Positions 1-14,167 of a DNA stretch of 64,000 nt are shown piece by piece. The notes beneath the pieces are model-generated. The model did not search any database. It saw only the letters and a program-made list of their open reading frames with translations, and was not told the origin of the DNA. The number at the start of each line of letters is the position of its first letter. Positions within the stretch are counted from its first letter, which is position 1. Source of the stretch: Paralvinella palmiformis (taxonomy: Eukaryota; Annelida; Polychaeta; Terebellida; Alvinellidae); NCBI GenBank assembly GCA_025642065.1, contig JAODUP010000127.1, positions 1,487,501 through 1,551,500 of the forward strand. Direction: 5' to 3'. The position numbers and the translations under genes are program-made.

Positions 1-1668
1 GGAAGTGTGATTCATTGTTGGAAGCTTGATGCCGCCACTAGGAACGTGAAATGGAAACAGTTCCATTTGTTTACCCTGCTATTTTGGTAACTGTCACCTT
101 CTTATGTCAGAACAATGTCATTCGGACATACTAATTGACTAGATCATATTTTCACTGGTTATCAATTTAACCTGTAACCTCTCTGAAGATCATCAACAAT
201 TTATTTATTGATATATAACCCAAACAGAGCTCCACGGCTATAAGAATATTAGATTTTCGTTTGTTCTAAGGGCGTTCGTACTAATATGTTTTAATTCTAT
301 TTTCAGTGTAAAGTGGCTCAGAACAACTCAGGTTTATTGGGGAGCTATATAAAAGTCTATTATTATTAGTTAGTTAGTTAGTTAGTAGTAGAATTCGTTT
401 TATCTTTGACGGACAATTGTAGTACAATCTGGTACAACTTCCCTGTCGAGTACACTGTTTTATTTCCCATTTATCTAAACCCACAACAAATGACACAGAC
501 CAGGCAGACCTTCAGTTATTCTACACAATAGCAGATCTGAAGCGATACCATCACTCGTATAATTATATCTATACCAAACATTAACATTGCAATGAAATGC
601 AGCCTATACAAGCGTCTCCTTATAATACAGCTTGCGTTTGCGGGTTACTGATGCTGACATCTAACCGGTGACTTTTAACACCTTTAATCTTGCCCTTGAC
701 ACCCATCACTCCCATCACTCCATCACAGTAGCATGTGCCAGTAATACGGCGCCACTCTGGTCTAAATGTCTTCATCACCAGCATCCCGCGGTGAATGACA
801 AACGTCCACACCCACTTACTGTGCCACGCTATGGGCCACGTGCGCCAGGCTCTAATGCCAGGCTCTCACCTATACTCCTCCAAACACATTTCAATGACGA
901 GACTATTTTTCCCTGCTTCATCGTCCATCTACCGAGTTGGTAATCATTACAGAAAACCACAGACCAGACATTGGGTTAATTCCATTTTGTCGATTCCAAT
1001 TCCACATCAAATTTATCAATTCCAATTCCAAATGTATCAATTCCAATTCAATTCCATATATTTTTATATGCTTTACAAACACTTTGATGTATCTACTCCG
1101 AGTACCTGCTCGGAGTGGGTACTCCGAGTACCTACTTGGAATACCAACTCTGACTAGTTTATATTGCAAGTAGGATTGTCATGGAAGAAATATTTCTGAA
1201 TTAAAATATTAAACGGTAAATTAATGTGGATTTATTTTGTTGTAGCAAACTCCAATTCCATTTATTTTAAATAGGCAATTCCAATTCAAATTTCGGAATT
1301 GAATTGATCCCATGTCTGTCAGACAGACTAACATAATTTATATAGTATATTAATCAAATTCTGACTATCAAACGTCAAGATAGCACAAAATTGCCAAATA
1401 ATGGATTTAGTTTACTTATCGGTTGTTCTAATTCTGTACACACATTAAATGTCAAATTACTCCTAATCTACAACAATGACTTGATAAAACATCCCTTACC
1501 ACAAAAACTACACAAAACTGATATATAAAATCAGTTTCTTCAATATTTCCCTATTTTCAGTCCAAATATTGGCCATAACTGTACGGAATTCGACTGAATC
1601 TATGCCGTTATTATGCCAATGATAATGTTAATTCACCTGACTATTATGTCATTAATTATACCCAATGT
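1..1668. other. non-coding sequence beyond LIG1 3' end
   Basis: No coding region is supported. It contains a (TTAG)n run near 367-387 and a hAT-like MITE at 965-1318, listed separately. The unlocated LIG1 tail exon could lie here or further to the left. Confidence 0.5.
965..1318. mobile_element. hAT-like MITE, copy 1
   Basis: The 354-bp element begins CAGACATTGGGTTAATTCC and ends with the inverted counterpart ...GATCCCATGTCTG. The subterminal regions are filled with iterated AATTCCAATTCC. The interior (CTCCGAGTACCTNCT repeats, then a stretch shared with 26760-26900) matches copy 2 in inverse orientation. No transposase is encoded. The target-site duplication is unclear here. Confidence 0.75.
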
Positions 1669-1680
1669 TCTAATATCATT

Positions 1681-1874
1681 AAGGGCGCCTCCTTGGTCTA
1701 GCAGTAGCGTGTTGGACAACAGCTCACTACCACCGTGTTCGAATCTCGGCGTGGGCATATCTGAAGGGTGTTTCGTTTGACTTCGCTTCATTACCTTTGG
1801 AGGTCGCTCGGCCCATTTAGCCTACCATGTATACAAAAGTGGCCGTAAAACATCAATCATCATCATCATCATCA
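1681..1874 (+). mobile_element. SINE family A copy
   Basis: Full-length copy: tRNA-like head with A box (TGGTCTAGCAGT) and B box (GTTCGAATCTC), an unrelated body, and a tail of ATC repeats. It is flanked by the 12-bp direct repeat tctaatatcatt at 1669-1680 and 1875-1886. Confidence 0.93.
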
Positions 1875-2854
1875 TCTAATATCATTGAATCTAATCTGTG
1901 TAATCTAAGGGCCCATATATATAATTTAAATTATCAAACTAGTACCAAATCATTAACACTTGACTTACGTGACTATAACACAATCATGATTATTCTCTTA
2001 ATTATCCTACACTGAAATCAGGTTTTTATTTAAATAAGAACTTTTTAATTAAATAAGATTTCAATTTTTTTGTACCATTGCTTATATTATATCTAAGTTT
2101 ACAGTTACCTCTTTTACAATAGTTCCACACATATTTACTAACACACACACACACACACACACATGAATAATGACATTTTAGTATCTGTTATTGCCAATCA
2201 TATTATAATAACCAATAAATATCAATAAAATACAAATAAAAATAATCAATAAAAATCAATGAAATAATAAAATTGAAAAATCATGATTTTCGTTGATTGA
2301 TTTAGATCACAATTTAAATCGCAACAACTCTAAAATTGTTATTGATTGCTAGCTCGTGAAATTCCACCTTTGTGGGTACAATTCGAATGCTATATTATTA
2401 CTTCTGTAGACGTTATAAAGATGGCCAACATAACAATATAATATTATATCAGTCATATTACTATGTCCCCAAACATTATGAATTTCAATCTCAAAATATA
2501 TAAATAGGACGTACTACTTCAGGTGGCAGTTTAGGCCGGAGAATTAAAGCCCATCTAGCCCATCTGTAAATTACACATGCACTGCAAAGTAAACATTTGG
2601 CCCATCAGTGTTCCATTCTGGAAACTTGTCTATTATATGTATCTACCCCACTTCACCCCGTAGGCCTAGGATCATAAAAATCATGCACGACAGTCAGTTC
2701 CAGTAACACGCTGGATGAAGGATGTATCAATTACTCTCAAAACCATTCCCATCATGGTCATATCTCTTACTCCGTGTGTAGCTCAAAGTCGACCAACTGT
2801 ACTGATGGCTACACCTACTACACTCACAATCCTAACCGTTACTGATAGTCATAA

Positions 2855-3187
2855 CATGATTCCCACAGCCAACGAAATATTATTTTCCAGGACATTTCCA
2901 AGACGAAATTACCATTTTCCTGGACAAAATATACAAGATTTAACGGTAATAAATTAAGATGTGTGTGTAAAAGCATATCATATTTATTCAATGTCTGATC
3001 TCCTCACCCCTTCTAGCTGTCTGATCCAGCCACTTTTATTTAAATTTTAAAATGAAGACTATGTACCGGTACTCTTTTTCTTCTACAATTGAAGACTAGT
3101 TTTACAGGCATAATATTTATTCATGGACATTTTGAGGATTTTTTTCATAGGCAATATTTTTCCAGGACCATGTCATAATCCTGACTG
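2855..3187. mobile_element. dispersed repeat, TTTCCAGGACA family, copy 1
   Basis: From AAATATTATTTTCCAGGACA to TTTTTCCAGGACC this stretch is clearly similar, in the same orientation, to 32996-33370, with internal shared text such as CTAGCTGTCTGATCCA. The ends (GATTCCCACAGCC; CATAATCCTG) look like degenerate CAGGGTTCCC-type hAT ends. There is no coding capacity. Confidence 0.65.
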
Positions 3188-3301
3188 TTACAAATACATG
3201 CCCATATCACCCAGACGACGATCATAACTAGGTACTCTAACCCATCAAAGTTCTACCCGAAATGAATATAGTAATATGTTAACCAAATTATTGTAATCAC
3301 A

Positions 3302-3418
3302 ACCGTAAACATCACATTCACATCACCCCCCCCCCCTCCCCCCATACAGAATGTGTGACCAAGTCTAGTCATGGGACAATTAAAGACACTGAACTTTAAA
3401 CAGTATATATGTTTCATA

Positions 3419-3468
<50 letters not shown>
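3302..3468. repeat. poly-C tract and (AT)n microsatellite
   Basis: A C-rich run near 3327-3344 is followed by about 47 nt of AT repeat at 3422-3468. Both lie downstream of the LIG1 exon 15 donor. Confidence 0.9.
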
Positions 3469-3470
<2 letters not shown>

Positions 3471-3751
3471 TCATAGCCTCAATTACACAGAGTTCTACTA
3501 ACTGGATAATTGAAACTTTAGCAACAGGATTCCTTACTCACATCATACACAACCTAAATTGCACTTTAATTACCAACTCAATTATCTACAGCTTATGCTA
3601 ATCACATAACTGGTATTCTAAATACCTAACTACAGTAAATAATGTTATGTTATACGTATTTATCAATCATCAAATACCAATTATCTACCTGGTGCTGTAA
3701 TTAATTTTTCACTAATTAACCATCCATTAAGCCAATTACACGGACACTGAC

Positions 3752-3844
3752 CTGTGCACTTGACGTGGCATCCTCCGGTTTCTTGTCGTCTCGAATTCGA
3801 AGAAATCGAGGAAATCGGAGCGAGATTCCCTTCTCTGGATCGAC
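3752..3844 (-). CDS. LIG1: LIG1 exon 15, motif VI; C-terminus uncertain
   Basis: The exon is 93 nt (31 codons). It encodes [20 protein letters not shown] and [11 protein letters not shown], with motif [14 protein letters not shown]. The acceptor is TCTCACAG. CACAG|GTCAGT after SSAQ is a good donor at the place where vertebrate LIG1 is spliced before a short tail. If it is not used, the frame runs 11 codons further ([11 protein letters not shown]) to a TAA at 3716-3718. No downstream tail exon was identified. Confidence 0.9.
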
Positions 3845-6800
3845 CTGTGAGATGGACACACATACAAAATTACAGATCAATAACAAATATTTATAAAAAC
3901 AACATATCAGTATCAGAAGGAAGTACAAATCGATAAACACACACACACAAACACACTCGTTGGTCAGTCAAGCTTCTAGTAAAAAAAAATTGAAAGATAA
4001 AATATAAGAAGTAATTGTACTACTACTAATAATAATAATAATGGACAGAAAGATGGAGAAAACAAAGCAGACGACAATTTTCATACATGACATGTAGATT
4101 GTATTAAAACTTAAACATTAATCAAAATAATAATTAAATATATCAACTATTACTTGTATATATATTACAACTATAATAAAGGCGTGGGCTCAGGTTTTCG
4201 TGATGTTTATAATTCTTACAGAATTATGACCAAAGGACTACTACCTAAATATAATTTTTTTATATATTAGTACATATATAACGCAGCTATAACTGGAAAT
4301 AAAGCATATATATCAGTACATATAATATATATTATGATAATAATTATAATACCTCCGACAATAGCAGAAATAATAGTATTTTCACTCAGCCCAAAATAGC
4401 ATGACTAGTTTCGGTTATAAGAAACCTTTATCAAGTGCATGTGTCATGTCATTATTCATGTGTTTGGGTGTGTGTGTTAACAGTGTGGAATGAATAAACT
4501 ACTGTCACAGAGATTCATCAGGGAGCTGAATATAGAGAAGTGACCCTTCATACAGAATCTTGTGGAATGCCTCACCAATCACTTAGTGTGTGCATGTTGT
4601 GTGTGTGTGTGTTTCCAGGCATGCGTGTACGCATACAGGAACACAAGTATGTTAAGATTTGATATTAGGATAACGACTCTCAACAGAGAAAACAACACCT
4701 GGTTATCAGAAAATTTGACAGATGTACAAAGGTTGATGTGACAATACACTCTACACATCTCTGTCGGTGCTCACGTTTACACAAATTTTATTACAATCAA
4801 TGAATTTATATCAATGGGGATTTGTTTTGGGAGGGGGGGGGGGATTGTTTGATCTAGTTGTCACATGAATATTATATAACAAAGTGAAATAAGTCTTACA
4901 AGTGGCCGAGGGAGTAAGGCTGACTAACACATCAGGACAGAAAGATTTCAACTCCTTTTAGTCACCTCGTATTATTGAGATGTTGGAAGACACAGAGGGA
5001 CTATTTTGAAACCGAGATTTAGACGACAAAACTAGTGGTGACCTAGACCATAACATTAATGATAGAATAATAGTACGATAGAGAAAAACTATTAGGTGTA
5101 CTAATAGCAGCAACAGCTTTACTATAACTGTATTATAATTACCCTTCAAAGTTCACCATAAAGTGAATCAAAAAAGCATTATAATTAATATATCACTGAA
5201 GAACAGATTGGCTGTGTGTGTGTGTGTTTGTGTTTCCGTCCCCATCGGTGTGTGTTTTAGTAGTGTGAAATAAGGCATTCTAATAATCTTGACTCATGAA
5301 TTAATACTCTGGACGATTCATCAGGGGACTAATTATAGAGAAGCAACTTTTCATGCTAAGACATGTGTAACACCTGTGTGTGTGTGTGTGCGTGTGTGCG
5401 TGCACGCGCGCGTGTGTGCGCGCGCATGTGTTTGACTTAAATTTGTTGAGCATAAAACGAGAGATCTGTCCCAAGGAAATCTGTGATCTAGTTCAGTGCA
5501 AACTGACCCAATAACATCCATCGATTACAGAACAACATCAACATCTTGTACCTAAATCACAGAGATGTTTGTGTATATAGAACATCTGGATGAAAATTCA
5601 ATCAATAAAAACTGAACATCAGCACAACTATCAAACGCATTAGAAATCCCCAAACAATCATTGATTTATCATTAAATGCTAAATATATTAAAGGTGAATC
5701 AAATACACCCTTTGCTGGGTGTTGATTATACAAAGGTCACCTGGCTTTAATGAGCAACGAACAATCCGGTGAATCCGGACAGCATTAATTCAGAGACTGC
5801 CTTATTAACGCTTGTATGATGTTGTTGATACAGTTGTATCCAGACAGAAATGGATGCTGGGTTCGTTCTGGTCACTCGTGGCTGTCCTCAAAGTAATCAC
5901 ACGCAGCCACGAAACAAATGTATAATTACAGTAGGTGGCTTAATTTCTGGGATAAGTCTCTGCGATGAATCCACTTAATCAGAGCCAGTCTAGTTGCGTT
6001 TCTTTCTTTCTTCAGATCCACATCTGTAAGACTTCACTGCCCTTCAGCCATAAAATATCCTAACAACGCAATATGTTTGAGGTAATGACGATGATGACAC
6101 ACTAAACAATATTCTATTGTCAGAGAATACGTTCAACGTGTCCTATCTGTCTATTTGGTTTTTTATCTCCGTTATATCAGAATTTATTACTACTGAAGCC
6201 AATTTTAAAAATCAAGCACAATCTCTTAAAGTGAATCCGTTATCTGATTAGAACAATATCATAAAGACCCGGAGCTCCACAAAATCTTAAATCAGCTATT
6301 TAGATCCCAGGACAAGGTAGATATTCATCCTGAGGTCTTCCTGTTTGGTATTGGTGTTAGTTATTTGCCAAGGAGTAGCAGATAAATGCCATGAAAACGG
6401 CCCTCATCACTTTGAGACGTACGACGAGACGTTGACTAATTACAGACTCGGCTGTTTACAAATGATTTGATTCGAGATGTTTAAGCTCGGCGCTCAGCTC
6501 ACATCTGGGAAGTATGGCCATGGGACATCTGCCTAGGAAAACAAATCCCACAAACACGGGTAGGAGCCAGATTCGAACCCACAACCTGGAGGCTTGGACT
6601 GCAGTGCTCTAACCACTGCACCATCAGAATGGCCCCATTTACAAATGAAGCTTTCTGAGGTCTGACACAGAAAAAAATATTGATCTCCACCTGACGGATG
6701 ATGAGCTATGCCCAAATTATACAAATTTTCTTAATATTGATATACACTTTTGATGCCGAGTTTAAGTAGATCTCCATAAAGTTCGAACTATTTATGTGTT

Positions 6801-8239
6801 TCTCGGTGAGGGGGGAGTTCTAATTAGTTTAAATTTACAAGATTTCTAGGGTTGAAGAGCGATTTACTGTAGAAATAATTGAAATAATTTCGAAGCGGAA
6901 CCGACCTGTCACCATCTTGGATTAGGCTGCTTGGTAGCCTAATCTGCTTCCGGTGTTCAGGCGGGTCGGCGTAGAAAATAATAACAAAAAGAATAAAAGT
7001 CTATTTTATTTCCCGGAGGAGGGTTCCAACTGTGATTGGTGGCTTTATAAAACAAGTATTCAAAAAACAATGGCCTAACAGAATATATTGTCTTATCAAT
7101 AACATGACAAAAGTGGCTATTAGCATTTTGCCATTAAGCATATAGGGAAGGGCAACAAAATGTAAACATAGCTAATAAACTATGGACACCACAGCACATT
7201 CAATCAGCCATGAACATATCAGCTTAAGAAACCTCATCCAGCTGTGCCGTACAATATCAACGATCTTCCACAATGAATGACGGACAAATATGGCACCTGT
7301 TATCTAACCAGAACAACTAATCAATACTTACAAGACCTGCTGCTGCCCTGTGTACAGGTGAGATTGAGAGATCTGCCGCCTTAATCTCCCACACCTGGAT
7401 GGCATCAAACCAATGATCGGGCTCGTGGCTCGCATCCCAGCTGTAATACGGACGAGGTTTATCAATAATGTGCTGCTTGAAGAACGTGCTGTGAGCTTCA
7501 AGATCTTCATCCTTAAATCCCGTACCAATCTGTAAATAGGATTAGCTTGATTAAAAGAGAACAGCACCTTCTCTGGCACCATAATTGAACTTTTTTTTAA
7601 TATAACAGCACAACAACAACAACAACAACAATAATTGTTTACATTATCAATTATAAAATATAACATTGGCATGTTATCTACTTAATTAATGTTTCATTAT
7701 GGGGTTTTGTTATAAAACTGCCTGAAAATAACTGACTTAATATAATGTTGAATCCATGGTAATAAAAAATTGCCAAAATTTAATACAACAAAAAAGTGAA
7801 AGTATTTCTTTCCACTTTTAGTACATCAACAAATAAAATCAATGAACATCATCATGCTGATAAATCACTGAGTCCTCTTTTAAATGCTGGCATTCATCAA
7901 TTGTCACCGAGATAAAAAGCAGATGGACTTTCCAGTGACAAATCTTCTCACTCATACACACACTATTCTAATCTACACTCAAGTTATCTATTCATATCTA
8001 ATTCTCTGAATAAATGTTAAAACATTCTTTAAACAGGAATGTTTCAACTAGGTATGACTTGTACAATGACACTGTACTCTAGATATACCTTTCTCTCATT
8101 GAGGGCGAGAATAACTGTTGATGAGGAAAAGTGAGAATTTAACACGAACAAAAAGGGGCATGACTTAAGTGTAGTATTGTTTGTTATTGAGCTAAACCTC
8201 ACACACACACATACACACACACACACACACTCTCTCTCT

Positions 8240-8287
<48 letters not shown>

Positions 8288-8913
8288 AGGATGTGAGAGA
8301 GAGTAATTTTCCATATTCTGACAAAGAAAAAACTGAAAATTGAACATCAACAATACTGAAAAACTGAGGAAAAACTGTTTCATCAAAAACAAAAAACAAT
8401 CCTCTGTATTCAGGTCTTTCATATAAGCAGATAAAATCAGGACTAGTCTATCACAAACCCGATACCAAGAAAGATGATCGTAACCATGACAACAATCCAA
8501 TCTGATGAGAAAGACCAGGTTAATTACTGTTCAGATTTATGCTTATTCTGGTAAACAAACTAACATCAAAGAGATGTGTGACACGGGCCCCTGATACTGA
8601 TATGGAGAAGACAACGGTTATAATCATCTTGACATTGAGACCGAAATGTTTAGGGAAGAAGATAAACATTGTAAGCCAATTACCATGGATACCAAACAAC
8701 AAGAACGAGTAGAAAAAGAAGGGGACTATATTACCCTAGTTCTGCTACAGACATTACACATGCTTCTCCTACAGTCAGGCCAAGACCCACCTGTAAACAT
8801 CTCCAGAACTGAAAGTCAGTATAAACCCTCCTAATAATAACACATTTCTAACAATTAGAACAGGTCACCTCAAATAGACACCCTATCACATGGTACACCG
8901 ATACTTATTTATT

Positions 8914-8949
<36 letters not shown>

Positions 8950-11900
8950 CTGTGATAATTGTTTATAAGTTGGAAGTGTTAGCTTTTCACAACTTTGGCT
9001 CTTACAGTAAACATGATCCCTAGGATAGAAATATCTACATCATATTCCACGTATTTAAGGCACATGCCCTAATAAGTGGACACATTTTTTGGCAACGGCT
9101 TTGGAATGGAGAGATCAACAAACAACAAGAATTAACGATAATATATTCTTAATAGCAATTTTTCACAAGCGATTTATCTGGCAGCGTTTAGAGTTCATTC
9201 GCACAAGCAGTCAAGCCAGACGTGTGTGTTTTTATACTATGCCCGCCACCGTGACATGCTAAATACAACCAGCTGCATCTATATAAAACGCCAGAAAAAT
9301 TGGTTAAAGCGACATATTCAGCTCTGCTCTGTGGAATGATGAAAAGTGGTTAATGGTTAGAAGACTGGGATTTGAAATAACTTAAGTTTATTAAGTTACC
9401 AATATTCATCGAGAGAAGGTTGTAGATTTCAAGACCATAAAAAGGTTGAATCTTTTTTTCACAGCAGATCAAGTGCTTCGAAAGTGAATCATTATGAATT
9501 TAGCTGTATGAACAAAGTATGCACTTAGGCAACTAAAACTGTTTGTTCACAATTTCTGAGCGTACTGTGCTCTTAATACATCCAACTTAATAGAATGTCA
9601 AGAGGCTTGTTCAAAATTATCTGAGTGCACTGTGCGCTAAATATATCGAATACGGTATGACATTCATTTTACGGTATCTATCTGATAGATAAGTGGGATC
9701 TCTGATTTATTCAAAATGTATTAAGATGATCCTAATTATAAATCCTGTCTAGTTAACTGTTCTTATTGTTGAGGAATATTATGATGTGTTTTTGTAGCAT
9801 ATCATAATATTTACTATATCACGTTTGATGAGGTAAAATTGGCACTAAGTTTATCGGATATGTGTATGCACTTTTTAAACAGCACCAGAAATCAAATAAT
9901 TAATAATATTAATTCAATTCTGTTTAAAAAATGTACCATTACTACTACTACTAATAATAATATGTGACATTTAATTTTAAATAGTGGCCTATCCAGCTAG
10001 ATAGCTGCTCTAAGGTGCTTTACAGTATTATTATCCCTGACTCAGGCCTGTTTCAATCCTGTACACACCTCAACTCCCAAGAGAGCATACAATGCATGCT
10101 GCCATTCTAGGTGCAAAGCATTACCCATAGCCATCACCTCCTGTCGGGTTCTCATTTCTGGTTGAGTGAACCAGTCCTACGCTCTAACTAACTGCGCCAT
10201 CACTACCTAGCGTTAGTCATTCAAAGACAACTCCGGATATGAGGTAAATCTTCTACTATATGAATATTACATTAATAAAAACATAAATTATAAACTGCTA
10301 AGAAAACGGGGGCGTCTCGGTGGTCTAGTTGGTAGCGCGTTGTACCACAGATCACACTACCAGCTGAGTTCGAATCTCGGCATGGGCATATCTGAAGGGT
10401 GTTTCATCTTCGACTTCGCTTCATTACCTTCGGAGGTCACTCGGCCCAGTTAGCCTACCAGGTGAACAAAGGTGTCCGTAAAACATCAATCATCACTACT
10501 AAGAAAACTTTCCATTACACGATAACCAAATTAAAAAGCTTTCCAACGCCCAGCACTTAGTGAGAACAATGTCATATACATGAAGTTTTCATCACCGTTT
10601 AGTTGGTTTCAAATGAATACTGACAATAATGAATCTCACCGGTAAGAGAATAAAATTAGCCTTATCTCACAGTTAATGAGCAATCTGTTTAATGAAATAA
10701 CTGCCTCGGTTTTGTTAAGTGTTACTTAATGCCCATAATTCCGTCTCAGACAGCTCCATCCACACTTGCACGCAGCATCTTGTATTGCGGATCCGCCGCC
10801 GCCGCCACCACACAACAGCAGCCGAATAGCTGTAAGTAGCTGACTGCCATCTTGTGGACAAACAGCTTTATGTTCCATAAAGGCCGTGCTCTACATTCTG
10901 CGAAGGAATCTGAGGAGGTTGTCAAATGTCAGCAACAGTGAAGGAAATAAAGTAAACAGGGTCATGGATTGGTGTTTAAATATTATTATTCAAAACATGC
11001 CTATGCCTTCTTTTAATTTATTATTTATAGGGTTACGCTTCGATGCTGAAAAGCTTCGTCACAGGCGGCAGCGCTTTAAAGAGATGTTGATTTGTGTTGA
11101 TTTGAACCAATTAGCCTTGGTCCTCGTCACGCCTGCGACGTATGGCCAAGGGGTGCCACCCTAGGGAAACATCTCATAATTGCAGGTACGAGCCAGAATC
11201 GAACCCATAACCTGGTAGTTTGCAGTGCAGCGCCCTAACCACTGCACCATCGCAACGTTTTTAACGAGATCAACTAGTAACGACATCGGTTTCTTCCTCC
11301 GATAACCAACAAAACTGTGAACTTTAGTCGGGAAAACATCTAATATCCGTCCAATAAGCTGATGATAACGCTGAGTTCTACGGCGTTGGATGTTATCTCC
11401 CACAGGGACAGCGGCTAAACTTGATTAGCCTACGCGTATCTGTGGAGCTTAAACACGACAACCGTGTATACCTAGTAACTACGATTACTACCTAAGCTTC
11501 TGCGGCTGACTTGAAATCAAGCCGAGAATGGCAAGACAGTGGCTCGCCGCGTTGGCGTTCTTATCTGTTTTTTTGAAAATAGCCACGTCCCGTTATCTCT
11601 CTGTCTGCATAAAAATGGAAATGCCAACTTTCTGCGGATGATATAAACAACTTATATCGGACATATACGCGCTTATAGTCATCAGGGTTGATAAATCTGT
11701 AATCTTTACAAATAAGTTGATTTTTTTTCTTCCGGCTTACAAATCATTTGCAGGCAAAAATAATGCATAGAAAGAGACAGTGTAGGGGGAGAGCAATCAA
11801 GTCAGAAATTCTGCTTCATATTTGTTTTTAAATGGACAACCAACCATTCACTAATTTCTGTCAAAGCCGACTGTTTCCATTCCGAGACGACCCCAACCAT

Positions 11901-12211
11901 AATTTATGTATTTCTAATTGACTAAACAAAATTTAAATAAACGCGTCTCATAAACAACACAGCATACTTTCACGGCATAATAGATAGCGTGCTATACTGA
12001 ATATCGCCTGATATTACGTAAGTATAAATAGCAATACAACCTTTGTCATAAATTAAAAATCTTCACATCTGATCGGTTTATTTACAAATTTTTTCGTTAC
12101 AGAAGGAGCCACTAAAGAGACACCGTCAACAAAAAATAAAGAATCCACAATTTAATTACCGACCAATCTCCAAAACCTGACTACTACAATGTTATAGTAG
12201 TTCACACAAAA

Positions 12212-12256
<45 letters not shown>

Positions 12257-12809
12257 TACACACACACACAGGCGCGCGCGCGCACGCACACACACACACA
12301 TGTGCAGACAAACACATGCTTGTGTGTGTGTTAATTTGTATGTACATGTAAATCAGACATCAAACAAATAGTGAATTCAACCCATTATCAACGAACAACT
12401 GAAATAATATAACATAATAACAGCAGACACAGCCTACCCAACCTCGTACGACACTAATGTAATTAGAACACTCCACTGTAAACCTCTAGGTTGTAGGTTC
12501 AAATCTATCAAGCTCATACATCTGTTTGTGGGATATATTTCCCTAGGGAGTCCCCTATTGTCTATATATCCTAGATGTGACCAGTGCTAAGGCTAAACAA
12601 CTCAACCCATCCAACCTACCTATGTGGCATTCACAGTTCAAAAGCCAACCGATATCATTTCTATAGAAATAGAGCTTTAGTAATTAGAAATCTTTTTAAG
12701 AGAAAATAAACTAAACACAGTTTTCAACATTTACAACAACCAATAAATAAAGAAATCCCAATTCATTTTTAAAATATTACATAATAATATACTTAATTTA
12801 AAATCACTG

Positions 12810-12847
<38 letters not shown>

Positions 12848-14132
12848 AGATGCAGTTAACATACTGAATTTATTCGACTGATTTCTTTATTGACTTTGTT
12901 GTCAAATGCTAGGATAGGTGCAAAACAATTCATGGGGAAAATATTTTTATCAGTACCGGTTATATGGATTCAATTCCACTTCAGAATTTAACTATTTGAA
13001 ATCCAATACCTATTCTGTCTAATAATCTCAATCCCAAATCTGTTATTTTGACATTCTGGGAGATGCCAAATGCACTTTTAATAAATTTTAATTTAGTGGT
13101 GGCTACATTTTTCAACTGACGGCCTGAATAGTACAATTATTGAATATATCATCCAGGAATATATAACTGACCAAAAACACGTGATTTTTCTCTTTGTCTG
13201 GCTACAGAATTGTCAGATTTGAGCCTATGAGTATTTTGAATCACGGAGATCGTTAGTATCTTGAGATTATTATACATACACAACACAACGAACAGAATAT
13301 CTGTGCGTTCTTCTTTAGAAAGGAGCGAGTTTCTTGATCACGGTGAATAGCATCTTAAATGTATTAATACTCCAGAAGTGACCCCGATACCAACAATTTA
13401 AGAACTCGGTGATGATCTTAACAAGTACAGAGATAATGAATTATTTTTACATTAATTGTACTTGGCCATATAAAGGCAGCCACTTTTCGCTGTTATGTAT
13501 AGAGGTATTTCTATATACAGTAACCTTTCCAGTCAACATAATCTCCGAAGCCAATAAAGGTCACTTTAGATCACCTGGTGTGAAACACCTTTTGACCGAG
13601 AAGCTTTTCAGTGGCGTGTATTCGAGCATCTGAAGCTTGAATCTGATCCATTAAATCAATGCCTTTAGCATTTATGTAACAACTGTAAAACGTATTCACT
13701 GGTAATGTTTACCATGAAAACGAAGTAAATTTGAAATATTACCAAAACCAGATAAGAATCTATCAAACCATTTTTATCACTGAATTTCAATTGTGATGTC
13801 CAGAGATTTGATGTCAAATGCCAAGTCATGTTACATCCTAAAATGTGACGACGATGATTGATTGATTTTTACGGCCACTTTTGTGCACAAGGTAGGCTAA
13901 ATGGGCCGAGCGACTTCCAAAGGTAATGAGACGAAGTGAAAGACGAAACAACCTTCAGATATGCCCACGCCGGGATTCGAACACAGGTGGTAGTGATCTG
14001 TGGTCCAGCACGCTACCGCTAGACCAGGGAGGTGCCCCATCCTAAAATGTGACAGATCAAACTGTGTTTTACTGCATTGATGATGTTGTATTTGTATGGT
14101 TTGACCATTCTTGTGTTTGCGTACAGATCACA

Positions 14133-14167
<35 letters not shown>

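Noticed and set aside
1690..1760. tRNA gene-like A and B boxes at SINE heads
   Set aside because: No complete cloverleaf with acceptor stem is present, and each lies in a repeated SINE; these are not functional tRNA genes.
4500..4530. CTGATGA on the minus strand as a hammerhead core
   Set aside because: No GAAA box follows at a suitable distance.
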